Of a DNA stretch of 55,190 nucleotides, positions 8,211 to 15,586 are shown in pieces (the first letter of the stretch is position 1; each line of letters opens with the position of its first letter). Source of the DNA: Oscillospiraceae bacterium (GTDB taxonomy: Bacteria > Bacillota > Clostridia > Oscillospirales > Oscillospiraceae); NCBI GenBank assembly GCA_029257695.1, contig JARIAU010000099.1, positions 1 to 55,190 of the forward strand, in the 5' to 3' direction. The notes beneath the pieces were generated by a model. The model was not told the DNA's origin, ran no database searches, and saw only the letters and a program-made list of their open reading frames with translations. The translations under genes were made by a program, and so were the position numbers.

Positions 8211-8437
8211 ATTTGACGCTCCTCTCCACATCATCCATACAAATCAACTCGTTCTATCACCAGAATGCGGTCACTGGCACTTGCCAAACCACACCCACAT
8301 TCGTTTCTCTTGATCTAAATTCCGTTCTTATTTCTAACTTGTGAGGTGCTTTTGCGCTTACTACCGGATTATGTAACCTAATTTTCCATTGTATTCCATC
8401 TTTCTCGGCGGGTCCTCCGTCGAGAAATGCAGAAGTT
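8211..8437 (-). promoter_or_regulatory. Long 5' leader of the carD-like gene
   Basis: The stretch between the predicted transcription start (about 8438) and the CarD start codon holds no gene I recognise. Near its 5' end is a GC-rich hairpin (TTTCTCG at 8401-8407 pairing with CGAGAAA at 8421-8427, with an inner CGG/CCG). Just downstream is a 12-codon frame (8399-8361, MEYNGKLGYIIR) without a well-placed ribosome site. No known riboswitch or T-box signature was seen. Confidence 0.4.
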
Positions 8438-8444
8438 TGAAGTA

Positions 8445-8473
8445 ATTATACCATTTTTCTTCCCTTTTGCCAA
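8445..8473 (-). promoter_or_regulatory. Promoter of the carD-like gene
   Basis: Minus-strand TTGGCA (8473-8468), 17-base spacer, TATAAT (8450-8445): near consensus. It lies more than 230 bases upstream of the CarD start codon. Confidence 0.75.
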
Positions 8474-8556
8474 GTCATTCTACCAACCGGACGGGAACAA
8501 GCGATTGCTTTCATTCCTCCTGCGGCTGTGGAAGGAAAAAAATCCTCAAATCAGGA

Positions 8557-8590
8557 AAAGACCTTCCTCTCTCTATGGAGCAAGGTCTTT
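8557..8590 (-). terminator. Second hairpin downstream of the YgiQ gene
   Basis: AAAGACCTT (8557-8565) pairs with AAGGTCTTT (8582-8590) around a 16-base loop, followed on the minus strand by TTTTCC. It may act as a backup terminator behind the hairpin at 8612-8642. Confidence 0.45.
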
Positions 8591-8606
8591 CGTCGGGTGC
8601 TTCAGA

Positions 8607-8642
8607 GCAAAACCACCGGAGAAAACGGGTTCCTCCGGTGGT
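8607..8642 (-). terminator. Terminator of the YgiQ gene
   Basis: A 10-bp GC-rich stem (8612-8621 with 8633-8642) follows the YgiQ stop codon and is followed on the minus strand by TTTTG. Confidence 0.75.
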
Positions 8643-8676
8643 GGGATAACTTCTCTTTCCTTGGTGGTTCCACGAT

Positions 8677-10758
8677 TCAGCGTCTGCCTTTGCCCCGTGC
8701 AGCGCTATGATTTCGGCTATGTGCTCCAGATCGCTTGCTTTGCGTCCGGTCGCTGCCGCCGCTGCGGCGATCCGAACGACCACGCCGGTCCTCACACTTG
8801 CCTTTGGACCCGCTGCGACCGGAAGTCCCCTTTCCCTCGGACGGCTTTCCGTGCCAGCCTTCCCGTTTCTTCTTTGGGTGATAGGGTCGGCCTTCTTCCT
8901 GTGCTTTGCGGCGCTCTTCCCGTTCCAATTCCCACGGCGCAGGGCCGGCCTTGGGTCGGATCAGACACTCCGGACCATAGCCGATCAAATCGGTACGGCC
9001 TGCCTTTTTCAAGGCTTCCATGACCAGTGCGTGCTTTTCCGGGCGCTTCCACTGGAGCAAGGCCCGCTGCAAAGCCTTCTCATGGGGTGTTTTGGCCACA
9101 TACACCGGCTTCATGGTGCGAGGATCAATGCCGGTATGATACATACAGGTGGAGAGCGTACCCGGCACCGGATAGAAGTCCTGCACCTGCTCCGGTTGGC
9201 GGTGCATCTGGTTGAGGTACTCCGCCAAGGATACCGCATCCTCCAAGGTGGAGCCTGGATGGGAACTCATCAGGTAAGGCACCAAAAACTGCTGCTTGCC
9301 TGCATTGGCATTGAGCTGCTGATACTTTTTCTGGAACCGCTCATAAACCTCGATGTGAGGCTTGCCCATATAGTCCAGAACGGAGTCAATGCAATGCTCG
9401 GGAGCCACCTTCAGCTGTCCACTGACATGATACTTGACCAACTCCCGGAAAAAGTCGTCGTTTTTATCCTCCAGCATATAATCAAACCGGATACCGGACC
9501 GGACAAACACTTTTTTCACTCCATCGACCTTCCGCACCCGACGCAGCAGCCGCAGATAGTCCGAATGGTCGGCATCCAGATTGGGACAGGGCTCCGGAGC
9601 CAGGCAGTTTCGATGCTTACACATCCCGCATTTCAGCTGCTTCTGACAGGACGGATGCCGGAAGTTGGCGGTGGGACCGCCCACATCATGGATATACCCC
9701 TTGAAATCCGGCAGCTTGGTCAGCTCCTCCACCTCTCGAATGACACTCTCCTGACTGCGGCAGGTGATCATGCGGCCCTGATGAAAGGCAATGGCGCAAA
9801 AAGAACAGGCGCCGATGCAGCCCCGATTATGGGTCACGGAAAAACGCACTTCTTCAATGGCCGGCACACCACCCATGGAATCATACATGGGATGGGGCGA
9901 GCGCAGATAGGGCAGTTCAGCCACATGGTCCAGCTCCGGCGTGGTGAGGGGCAGGGCCGGGGGATTGACTACCAGCAGCCGATCTTCATGCCACTGCAAA
10001 ATCGCTTTGCCCACAATGGGATCATGCTCCTGATATTCCACCATATTGGCTTTGGCATAGGCCATCTTGTCGGTTCTCACCGTTTCAAAGTCCGGCACCT
10101 CCACCGCACGCCAGCAGCACTCTCCGGGATCTTTGGCGACAAAGGCAGTCCCTCGCACTTGGGTGATGTCCGAAGGCCGTTTGCCTTGTTTCAGCGCCTT
10201 TGCAATTTCCAGTGTGGCTGTCTCTCCCATGCCATAGACCAACAAATCTGCCTGTGCATCAAAAATCACACTGCGGCGCACCTTATCATCCCAGTAATCA
10301 TAATGGGCAAACCGGCGCAAGGATGCCTCCAACCCTCCAATGACGATGGGAATGTCCCCGTAGGCCTCCCGCACCTTGTTGGAATAGACCACGGTGGCCC
10401 GGTCCGGACGCAATCCCATACGGCGGCCGGGCGAATAAAGATCCTCACTGCGATGCTTTTTTGCGCTGGTATAGTGGGCCACCATGGAATCGAGGTTTCC
10501 GCCGGAAATCAGGACCCCCAGCCGGGGCTTGCCAAATTGCGTAAAATCATCCGTGGTGCGCCAATTCGGCTGGGCCAGCACACAGACCCGGTATCCGGCA
10601 TCCTCCAACAGGCGGGAAATCACGGCGGCGCCAAAGGTGGGGTGATCCACATAGGCATCTGCGGTAATCAGCAGAAAATCATACCAGTACCAATCCCGAT
10701 CCAACATATCCTGCCGAGTGACCGGCAGAAACTGCTTGATTTTTTCTCTCTTTGCCAA
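8677..10758 (-). CDS. YgiQ family radical SAM protein
   Basis: Large radical S-adenosylmethionine enzyme, 693 residues. The N-terminal part (about 10-280) is the UPF0313/YgiQ-specific domain. The radical SAM domain follows, with the iron-sulfur signature CIGACSFC (CxxxCxxC) and a downstream CGMCKHRNC cluster motif. The C-terminal tail (about 600-693) is strongly basic and low-complexity (Arg/Lys/Ser/Gly). I choose the TTG at 10758 because GGAGAGG lies nine bases before it; the TTG at 10776 overlaps that ribosome site. YgiQ-type proteins are widely conserved but their reaction is not established, so no substrate is claimed. It is monocistronic, with its own terminator pair. Confidence 0.92.
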   Translation of the reverse strand: MAKREKIKQFLPVTRQDMLDRDWYWYDFLLITADAYVDHPTFGAAVISRLLEDAGYRVCVLAQPNWRTTDDFTQFGKPRLGVLISGGNLDSMVAHYTSAKKHRSEDLYSPGRRMGLRPDRATVVYSNKVREAYGDIPIVIGGLEASLRRFAHYDYWDDKVRRSVIFDAQADLLVYGMGETATLEIAKALKQGKRPSDITQVRGTAFVAKDPGECCWRAVEVPDFETVRTDKMAYAKANMVEYQEHDPIVGKAILQWHEDRLLVVNPPALPLTTPELDHVAELPYLRSPHPMYDSMGGVPAIEEVRFSVTHNRGCIGACSFCAIAFHQGRMITCRSQESVIREVEELTKLPDFKGYIHDVGGPTANFRHPSCQKQLKCGMCKHRNCLAPEPCPNLDADHSDYLRLLRRVRKVDGVKKVFVRSGIRFDYMLEDKNDDFFRELVKYHVSGQLKVAPEHCIDSVLDYMGKPHIEVYERFQKKYQQLNANAGKQQFLVPYLMSSHPGSTLEDAVSLAEYLNQMHRQPEQVQDFYPVPGTLSTCMYHTGIDPRTMKPVYVAKTPHEKALQRALLQWKRPEKHALVMEALKKAGRTDLIGYGPECLIRPKAGPAPWELEREERRKAQEEGRPYHPKKKREGWHGKPSEGKGTSGRSGSKGKCEDRRGRSDRRSGGSDRTQSKRSGAHSRNHSAARGKGRR

Positions 10759-10927
10759 ATGAATCAACCTCTCCAAACAAACTTAGCTTACTCTAGCAAA
10801 TTTTTGCGAGAATGGCAAGGTTTTGACCGCTTCTATCCCATGATTTCCAAATTTTCACTTCCCCTTTTCGCCGTTTCGCTGTATCATAATAAAACATGTA
10901 TCTTTTAACTTGGAAAGCCGGATTGCT

Positions 10928-11761
10928 ATGGATCATAACCACCAAAAGAAAATAGCCGTCATCAACGACTTCTGCGGCTTTGGCCGCTGCTCGATTGCCG
11001 TGGCTTTGCCCATTATCTCTGCCATGAAATTGCAGTGCTGCCCCCTGCCTACGGCCATCTTCTCCAACCACACCGGGTTTGACCGTTACTACTGGTCGGA
11101 CTGCACGGAACACATGCAGCGCTACGCCGATGAATGGGCTCATTTGGACCTGCACTTTTCAGGCATTGCCACCGGCTTTCTGGGCTCGGTAGCGCAGATT
11201 GAACTGGTGGAGGGATTTTTACAGCGATTTTCTCGTGAAGACACTCTGGTTCTGGTAGACCCGGTCATGGGTGACAATGGTTCCCTCTATCCCACCTATA
11301 CGACGGAACTTGCTCAGAACATGAAACAGTTGGTGCAATATGCGCACATCATCACCCCCAACCTGACCGAGGCCTGTGTGCTGACCGGGACCCCCTATCA
11401 CGCCGCTCCCAATGAATCCACGCTGCTGGAGATGAGTCGTCAACTCGCCGCCATGGGGCCGGATCGGGTGGTCATTTCCGGTCTGGATCTGGGGGAGACA
11501 CTGGGTAATTTCATTTACGAGCAGGACGGTTCCCACCAGCTTTTGACCGTGAAGAAGGTCGGGCGCTGCCGCAGTGGAACCGGTGATGTGTTTTCCTCTA
11601 TTCTGATCGCCGATCTGGTCAATGGTGCCTCGCTCACCGATGCCGTCACAAAGGCAGCGCGGTTTATTTCCACCGCCTTGCAGCGCACCATGGAATTGAA
11701 TCTCCCTCCCACGGATGGGATCTGCTTTGAAGAATTCCTAGGCCAGCTGGCCCAATCCTGA
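10928..11761 (+). CDS. Pyridoxal/pyridoxamine kinase (PfkB/ribokinase-like fold)
   Basis: Phosphorylates B6 vitamers in the salvage route to pyridoxal phosphate. The 277-residue protein begins MDHNHQKKIAVINDFCGFGRC, a pyridoxal kinase N-terminus. It has VLVDPVMGDNG (about 109-119), the family anion/metal motif, and a C-terminal GRCRSGTGDVFSS whose GTGD contains the catalytic aspartate of the ribokinase superfamily. The ATG at 10928 follows a GGAAAG; the upstream TTG at 10910 has no ribosome site. It is a single gene ending at a bidirectional terminator. PdxK, PdxY and ThiD-like activities cannot be separated by eye, but family placement is secure. Confidence 0.88.
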   Translation: MDHNHQKKIAVINDFCGFGRCSIAVALPIISAMKLQCCPLPTAIFSNHTGFDRYYWSDCTEHMQRYADEWAHLDLHFSGIATGFLGSVAQIELVEGFLQRFSREDTLVLVDPVMGDNGSLYPTYTTELAQNMKQLVQYAHIITPNLTEACVLTGTPYHAAPNESTLLEMSRQLAAMGPDRVVISGLDLGETLGNFIYEQDGSHQLLTVKKVGRCRSGTGDVFSSILIADLVNGASLTDAVTKAARFISTALQRTMELNLPPTDGICFEEFLGQLAQS

Positions 11762-11769
11762 CTGCATTC

Positions 11770-11807
11770 AAAACCGGCAGCAGAGCCTTGCTCTGCCGCC
11801 GGTTTTT
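11770..11807. terminator. Bidirectional terminator between the B6 kinase and HAD genes
   Basis: AAAACCGGC (11770-11778) and GCCGGTTTT pair, continued by GCAGAGC/GCTCTGC, with TTTTT on the plus side (11803-11807). It lies between convergent stop codons. Confidence 0.85.
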
Positions 11808-11808
11808 C

Positions 11809-12369
11809 TCAGTGAAAGCCATCTACAATCATCAGGTGCGCTTTGCTGGCTTTTGCCGCCGCAATGCCGGTATCCGAATCCTCAAAAATGAGGGTGTCCT
11901 CCGGCATCACACCAAAGTGTGCCATGGCCATCTGAAACCCGACCGGGTCCGGCTTTGGCCGGGGCACATCCTCGCTGGTCAGAATCAGGTCAAAGGATTC
12001 CTGTTCTCCAAAGTGCGACAAAATGGCCCTACTGTTGCTTCGGGAACCGGCGGTTACCAAGGCAAGGTGATATTCCGGCCGCATCAAGGAAATCAGCGCA
12101 AACAGATGCTCATTTTTAACTGCTTCCCCTAACCAGGCAGAATAGCAGGCCTTTTTTGCCAAATGCACCTGCCGCAGCCCTTCTGCATCCAGTCCCGGTG
12201 CCAGCCACGGCCCAAAGGTACCATAATCATGCCCAAAGCACTGATGCCGGAAGAACGATTCCTCCACCGTATAGCCAAACGGTTCCAATGCCTGCTGATA
12301 CGCCAGATAGTTCACCCGCACGGTGTCGAACAGCGTTCCATCCAAGTCAAAAATTGCCAATTTCTTCAT
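11809..12369 (-). CDS. HAD-superfamily phosphatase (phosphoglycolate phosphatase/beta-phosphoglucomutase-like)
   Basis: A 186-residue haloacid dehalogenase-fold hydrolase. Motif I is DLDGTLFDT (nucleophile D8, general acid D10), motif II is the VTAGSRSN serine/threonine segment, motif III is the lysine in VPRPKPDP, and motif IV is FEDSDTGIAAA. A helical cap lies between motifs I and II (about 18-80). The start at 12369 has AGGAGG upstream. The substrate cannot be told from sequence; sugar phosphate or phosphoglycolate is typical of this subfamily. It is divergent from the DtxR-like gene. Confidence 0.88.
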   Translation of the reverse strand: MKKLAIFDLDGTLFDTVRVNYLAYQQALEPFGYTVEESFFRHQCFGHDYGTFGPWLAPGLDAEGLRQVHLAKKACYSAWLGEAVKNEHLFALISLMRPEYHLALVTAGSRSNSRAILSHFGEQESFDLILTSEDVPRPKPDPVGFQMAMAHFGVMPEDTLIFEDSDTGIAAAKASKAHLMIVDGFH

Positions 12370-12440
12370 CCCAGTCCCTCCTGTTTGCAGTTCCAGTGTA
12401 CCATCTGCCGGCCCCTCTGGCAAGAATTCCTCTTTTTCCC

Positions 12441-12469
12441 TTGTTCCTTCCGATTTGCTATGCTATACT
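12441..12469 (+). promoter_or_regulatory. Promoter of the DtxR-like regulator gene
   Basis: TTGTTC, 17-base spacer, TATACT with an extended TG (12462-12469), 31 bases before the TTG start. Confidence 0.6.
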
Positions 12470-12500
12470 GAAAGAAATCCATAGGAAAGGGGGCCTTTGT

Positions 12501-12884
12501 TTGGCTGTCCATAAGTCCGGTGAGGATTATCTGGAGGCGATTCTCATGATTCGCCAGGCGAAGGGCAACTGCCGCTCCATTGATGTGGCGCATCATCTTA
12601 ATGTCAGCAAACCCAGCGTCAGCGTGGCCATGAGCCAGCTGCGTGAAAACGGTATGATCACCACCGATGCCAACGGTCTGTTAGACTTCACCGAAAAGGG
12701 ATACGAATTGGCCTCTGCCATTTATCAGCGTCATTGTCTTCTGACGGATTTCTTCCGCTCGTTGGGTGTCAGCGAGGAGGTTGCCGAGTCCGATGCCTGC
12801 AAGATTGAGCACGACCTCAGCGAGGAGACCTTCCAGTGCTTCAAGCGGTATTTACAGGAAAATACCCCTCAAAAGGACCAGTAA
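12501..12884 (+). CDS. Small DtxR/MntR-family metal-dependent regulator
   Basis: A 127-residue regulator starting at a TTG with AAGGGGG seven bases upstream. The winged HTH (about 4-62) includes EDYLEAIL and VSKPSVSVAMSQLRENGMI. The metal-binding and dimerisation region (about 63-120) has ERH-type residues in IYQRHCLLTDFF and CKIEHDLSEE, as in MntR/IdeR. It lacks the C-terminal SH3-like/FeoA domain of long DtxR proteins. Family members sense Mn(II) or Fe(II) and repress transport genes. A terminator follows, then a separate promoter for a CNNM/CorC-like membrane protein, a plausible but unproven target. Confidence 0.88.
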   Translation: MAVHKSGEDYLEAILMIRQAKGNCRSIDVAHHLNVSKPSVSVAMSQLRENGMITTDANGLLDFTEKGYELASAIYQRHCLLTDFFRSLGVSEEVAESDACKIEHDLSEETFQCFKRYLQENTPQKDQ

Positions 12885-12886
12885 GT

Positions 12887-12919
12887 AAACCGTCTGCCGA
12901 TTGGGCAGACGGTTTTTTT
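12887..12919 (+). terminator. Terminator of the DtxR-like gene
   Basis: AAACCGTCTGCC (12887-12898) pairs with GGCAGACGGTTT ending at 12914, followed by TTTTT. A textbook intrinsic terminator two bases after the stop codon. Confidence 0.92.
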
Positions 12920-12948
12920 CGTCCCTTTGTGGAATTGCTTCTGATTCG

Positions 12949-12977
12949 TTGAATTTTCGTCGATGGTATGGTATAAT
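12949..12977 (+). promoter_or_regulatory. Promoter of the CNNM/CorC-like gene
   Basis: TTGAAT (12949-12954), 17-base spacer, TATAAT (12972-12977), about 30 bases before the start codon. Confidence 0.75.
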
Positions 12978-13008
12978 TCTGAACAATTCATAAAGGAGTA
13001 TGAGATCT

Positions 13009-14334
13009 ATGAACCCCCTCATATGGCAAATTATCCTGCAACTTATTCTGCTGGCTCTTACTGGCCTGCTATCCGCCGCAGAAAAGGCGTTGGTTTCCCT
13101 CAATGCATCTCAGTTGAAAACAGATGCAGAGCATGGTGACCGACACGCCGCTGCACTCGCCGAACTGTCCGACGAACCGGATCGGTTCCTCTCTTCCGTG
13201 GAGTTGCTCTCCCGGCTGATGGCCCTTCTGTCCGGTGCATTTGCCGCCGTCCAGCTGGCGCCGGCACTGGCCGGCCGTCTGTCCGGTACGGCCGCCTTTC
13301 GTGCTTGGGCGTCGGGACCTCTGAATACCCTTACACTGGTTCTACTTGCCTTGCTGCTGTGCTTTTTTATGGTCAGCCTTGGGATCATGATTCCTAAGCG
13401 CATCGCCATGGAGAAACCCTATCCGGTTGCAAAACTGGTCATTCCTCCTGCCAAAGCACTCACTCTTCTGCTATTGCCGCTGCTGTGGCTGGCCACCGGC
13501 TGCTCCGCACTTCTGCTGCGACTGTTCGGCATTCGGCATCTGGAAATCAGTGACAATGCCACAGAGGACGAAATCCGCATGATGTTGGATGAAAGCGAAG
13601 AAGAAGGCCTCATCGAGTCCACTGAAGGCGAGATGATTGACAACATCTTTGAATTCAACAACATTCAGGCCTACGATGTAATGACCCATCGGGTGGATGT
13701 GGAAACCATCGACATTGAGGCAAGCCGGGACAGCATCACCGACCTGATTCGTGAGTCCGGCTATTCCCGATTCCTGGTGTACGAGCAGGATCCGGACAAC
13801 ATCATCGGTTTGCTCTATGTCAAAGACTTTTTCCTGAATCAGGACACTCCGGTGCGGGAATTGCTGAAAGAGCCTCTCTATGTGCCCGACAGTGTCATCT
13901 GTGATGATTTGTTCCGCCGGATGCAGAAGGAACGCATTCACTTTGCTGTAGTTACCGATGAATACGGTGCCTTCCAAGGCATTATCACCTTGGAGGACCT
14001 GATTGAAGAAATCGTCGGCAACATTTACGACGAATACGACGAAAGCGAAGATTACATCCTCCCCAACGGGGACGGCACTTGGCTGATCAGCGGCCGTGCC
14101 GAATTGAAGGATGTGGAAAAGGCTCTGGGGGTTGTGTTTTCCGAGCGTGACAATTACAACACCCTCAGCGGTCTGATTCTCAACGAAACCGAAGAAATCC
14201 CACGGGACGGCACTCAGTTTTCCGTCGATGTGGACGGGCTTCACATTGAAGTTCTTCGGGTCTGTGACCGCCGGGTGGAGGAAACCAGAGTTTCTCTCCT
14301 TCCCACGGAGGAGCCTTCCAATCCCCATGAATAA
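13009..14334 (+). CDS. CNNM/CorC-like (hemolysin C family) membrane protein with CBS domains
   Basis: A 441-residue protein. The N-terminal DUF21/CNNM transmembrane domain (about 1-170) has three to four hydrophobic segments. A CBS pair (about 200-330) contains VMTHRVDVETID and YGAFQGIITLEDLIEEIVG. The C-terminal CorC_HlyC domain (about 345-430) has DGTWLISGRAELKDVEKALG. CNNM/CorC proteins are linked to Mg or other divalent cation export and resistance. I use the ATG at 13009, ten bases after AAGGAG; the ATG at 13000 is two bases from it. Its location right after a DtxR/MntR-like regulator suggests a metal-homeostasis pair. Confidence 0.9.
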   Translation: MNPLIWQIILQLILLALTGLLSAAEKALVSLNASQLKTDAEHGDRHAAALAELSDEPDRFLSSVELLSRLMALLSGAFAAVQLAPALAGRLSGTAAFRAWASGPLNTLTLVLLALLLCFFMVSLGIMIPKRIAMEKPYPVAKLVIPPAKALTLLLLPLLWLATGCSALLLRLFGIRHLEISDNATEDEIRMMLDESEEEGLIESTEGEMIDNIFEFNNIQAYDVMTHRVDVETIDIEASRDSITDLIRESGYSRFLVYEQDPDNIIGLLYVKDFFLNQDTPVRELLKEPLYVPDSVICDDLFRRMQKERIHFAVVTDEYGAFQGIITLEDLIEEIVGNIYDEYDESEDYILPNGDGTWLISGRAELKDVEKALGVVFSERDNYNTLSGLILNETEEIPRDGTQFSVDVDGLHIEVLRVCDRRVEETRVSLLPTEEPSNPHE

Positions 14335-14337
14335 CGA

Positions 14338-14380
14338 AATCCCCGACTTGGAACAAGACTTCCAAGTCGGGGATTTTTTA
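14338..14380. terminator. Bidirectional terminator between CNNM-like and TrmO-like genes
   Basis: A 13-bp stem (14341-14353 with 14360-14372) flanked by AAAT and ATTTTTTA. The plus-strand T-tract overlaps the stop codon of the convergent trmO-like gene. Confidence 0.9.
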
Positions 14381-15067
14381 TTCCAAAGTCACATCCTTCA
14401 CCGTCAGCACTCCGTCTGAAACGGTAAATTTTACCTCTGTCCCTCCAAAAGGCAGACCATACACCCGCTCCGGGTCCTTCTGATACGAAGGACGGGGATC
14501 ATTTTCCAACACACCAATCAGTGCGTCACGCTTATCCTCCGGCACCTGCTCCAGCAAATGCTCCGGAAACTGCACCTCCAAGGCCCGCTCCCAATGCTGG
14601 GAGGTAAAGCCTTCCGTTGCCTCCGGGTGGCTGTCCGCATACGGAATATAAGGCTTCACATCCAAGATCGGCGTTCCGTCCATCAGATCCACACCGGACA
14701 CATGGAGAACCGGCCCCTCCGAGGTATGCAATTCCACCCGATCCAGCTTGACGCAGCTCAAACCAATGGCGTTGGGTCGGAAGGGCGAACGGGTGGCGAA
14801 CACACCCAGTCGGGCATTTCCGCCCAGTCTGGGCGGGCGCACCGTGGGAGACCAAGTTTCCCGCACTGCCTCAGAGAACTGCCACACCAGCCATAGATGA
14901 GAAAACCCTTCGATTCCTCGCAGTGCATCCGGATTTCGATACTCCGGCGCAAACACAATTCTGCCTTGCAGCTGCTCCACCACACCGCTTTGGCGGGGAA
15001 TGCCAAATTTTGTTGGAAAGTCCGTATCAATACGGGCAATGATGTTCATATTCAAAGTCTCAGCCAT
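14378..15067 (-). CDS. TrmO/TsaA family tRNA t6A37 N6-methyltransferase-like protein
   Basis: A 229-residue protein of the YaeB/TsaA beta-barrel family. In E. coli, TrmO methylates t6A at position 37 of some threonine tRNAs using S-adenosylmethionine. The family signature is clear: an N-terminal FPTKFGIPRQS, GIEGFSHLWLVW, the core ATRSPFRPNAIGLS, and LDVKPYIPYAD. I start at the ATG at 15067, with GGGGAG seven bases upstream; the ATG two codons upstream is too near that site. It is transcribed divergently from the leader of the GTPase gene. Confidence 0.9.
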   Translation of the reverse strand: MAETLNMNIIARIDTDFPTKFGIPRQSGVVEQLQGRIVFAPEYRNPDALRGIEGFSHLWLVWQFSEAVRETWSPTVRPPRLGGNARLGVFATRSPFRPNAIGLSCVKLDRVELHTSEGPVLHVSGVDLMDGTPILDVKPYIPYADSHPEATEGFTSQHWERALEVQFPEHLLEQVPEDKRDALIGVLENDPRPSYQKDPERVYGLPFGGTEVKFTVSDGVLTVKDVTLE

Positions 15068-15174
15068 AGACATTCTCCCCTCTTTCGTTTGTAATCTTAT
15101 TATAGCGGTCTTCCATAAATAGGCAACCCCCGCAAAAGTTATCCCTATTTTGCACAAATTTTTTCACAAACCAG

Positions 15175-15203
15175 TTGACATCTCTTTGCAATAGTGCTAA
15201 TAT
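15175..15203 (+). promoter_or_regulatory. Consensus promoter of the leader transcript
   Basis: TTGACA (15175-15180), 17-base spacer, TAATAT (15198-15203). The strongest promoter match in this part of the window. It reads into micro-ORFs, two terminators and then the GTPase-NYN gene. Confidence 0.85.
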
Positions 15204-15228
15204 ACAGTTACAGAAAGGAATGAGTCCA

Positions 15229-15237
15229 ATGTACTAA
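15229..15237 (+). other. Minimal leader ORF (ATG TAC TAA)
   Basis: AAAGGA (15214-15219) stands nine bases before ATG TAC TAA, giving a Met-Tyr dipeptide frame. An in-frame ATG at 15220 would give Met-Ser-Pro-Met-Tyr but touches the ribosome site. After the stop, the same frame stays open for 43 codons to TGA at 15367-15369, and the +1 frame stays open to 15376. Neither open frame has its own start with a ribosome site at its beginning. Confidence 0.4.
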
Positions 15238-15411
15238 GGAATTCAATCCAAACTACAAGTTCAATCCCGGTCCTGTCCCATCGATGACCGTCCCAGCTGT
15301 GAGTACAGCATACGCAAGGAGCGCATTCGGGAATACAGAGTACACCGAATCAGGAAGCGTGGCCAGTGAGATTTGAGTTTGCAAATCAATAGAAAGAGAG
15401 GTAAACAATTG

Positions 15412-15441
15412 ATGTTAGATACCAAGAGTGAACAGAAGTAA
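15412..15441 (+). CDS. Nine-codon leader ORF ending in the attenuator stem
   Basis: GAGAGG (15396-15401) precedes ATG at 15412 (or an in-frame TTG at 15409, spaced seven bases). The frame reads MLDTKSEQK and stops at TAA 15439-15441. The stop lies in the ascending arm of the terminator at 15439-15474, so a ribosome finishing this ORF would cover the arm and favour readthrough. This is the geometry of a transcription-attenuation leader peptide. No protein database evidence is available. Confidence 0.45.
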   Translation: MLDTKSEQK

Positions 15442-15484
15442 CCCCCATCTGTGGAAGGGCACAGATGGGGGTTATTTATTTTTT
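15439..15484 (+). terminator. Attenuator-like terminator 1 upstream of the GTPase-NYN gene
   Basis: A 15-bp perfect stem (15439-15453 with 15460-15474), six-base loop, followed by TTTATTTTTT. No other gene ends here on the plus strand, so it can only stop the leader transcript. Confidence 0.9.
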
Positions 15485-15492
15485 CACTTCCC

Positions 15493-15517
15493 ACCGTCCG
15501 CAGGGCGGTCTTTTTTT
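15493..15517 (+). terminator. Attenuator-like terminator 2
   Basis: ACCGTCC (15493-15499) pairs, with one G-U, with GGGCGGT (15503-15509), followed by CTTTTTTT. It lies in tandem behind the first terminator and 70 bases before the GTPase start. Confidence 0.75.
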
Positions 15518-15586
15518 GTTTTGGGGTGCAATGCGCCGCAATCTATGGTAAACTGAAGGCAATCATCGTACACAGGAGCATTTACC

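Noticed and set aside
8401..8427. The GC-rich hairpin upstream of carD as a terminator or small RNA gene
   Set aside because: It has no T-tract on either strand and lies inside the predicted carD leader, so I kept it as leader structure only.
8707..10908. A 733-codon plus-strand frame opposite the YgiQ gene
   Set aside because: Antisense shadow; the YgiQ radical SAM motifs on the other strand are unambiguous.
10910..10927. Upstream TTG as start of the B6 kinase
   Set aside because: No ribosome site precedes it, and the family's N-terminus begins at the ATG at 10928.
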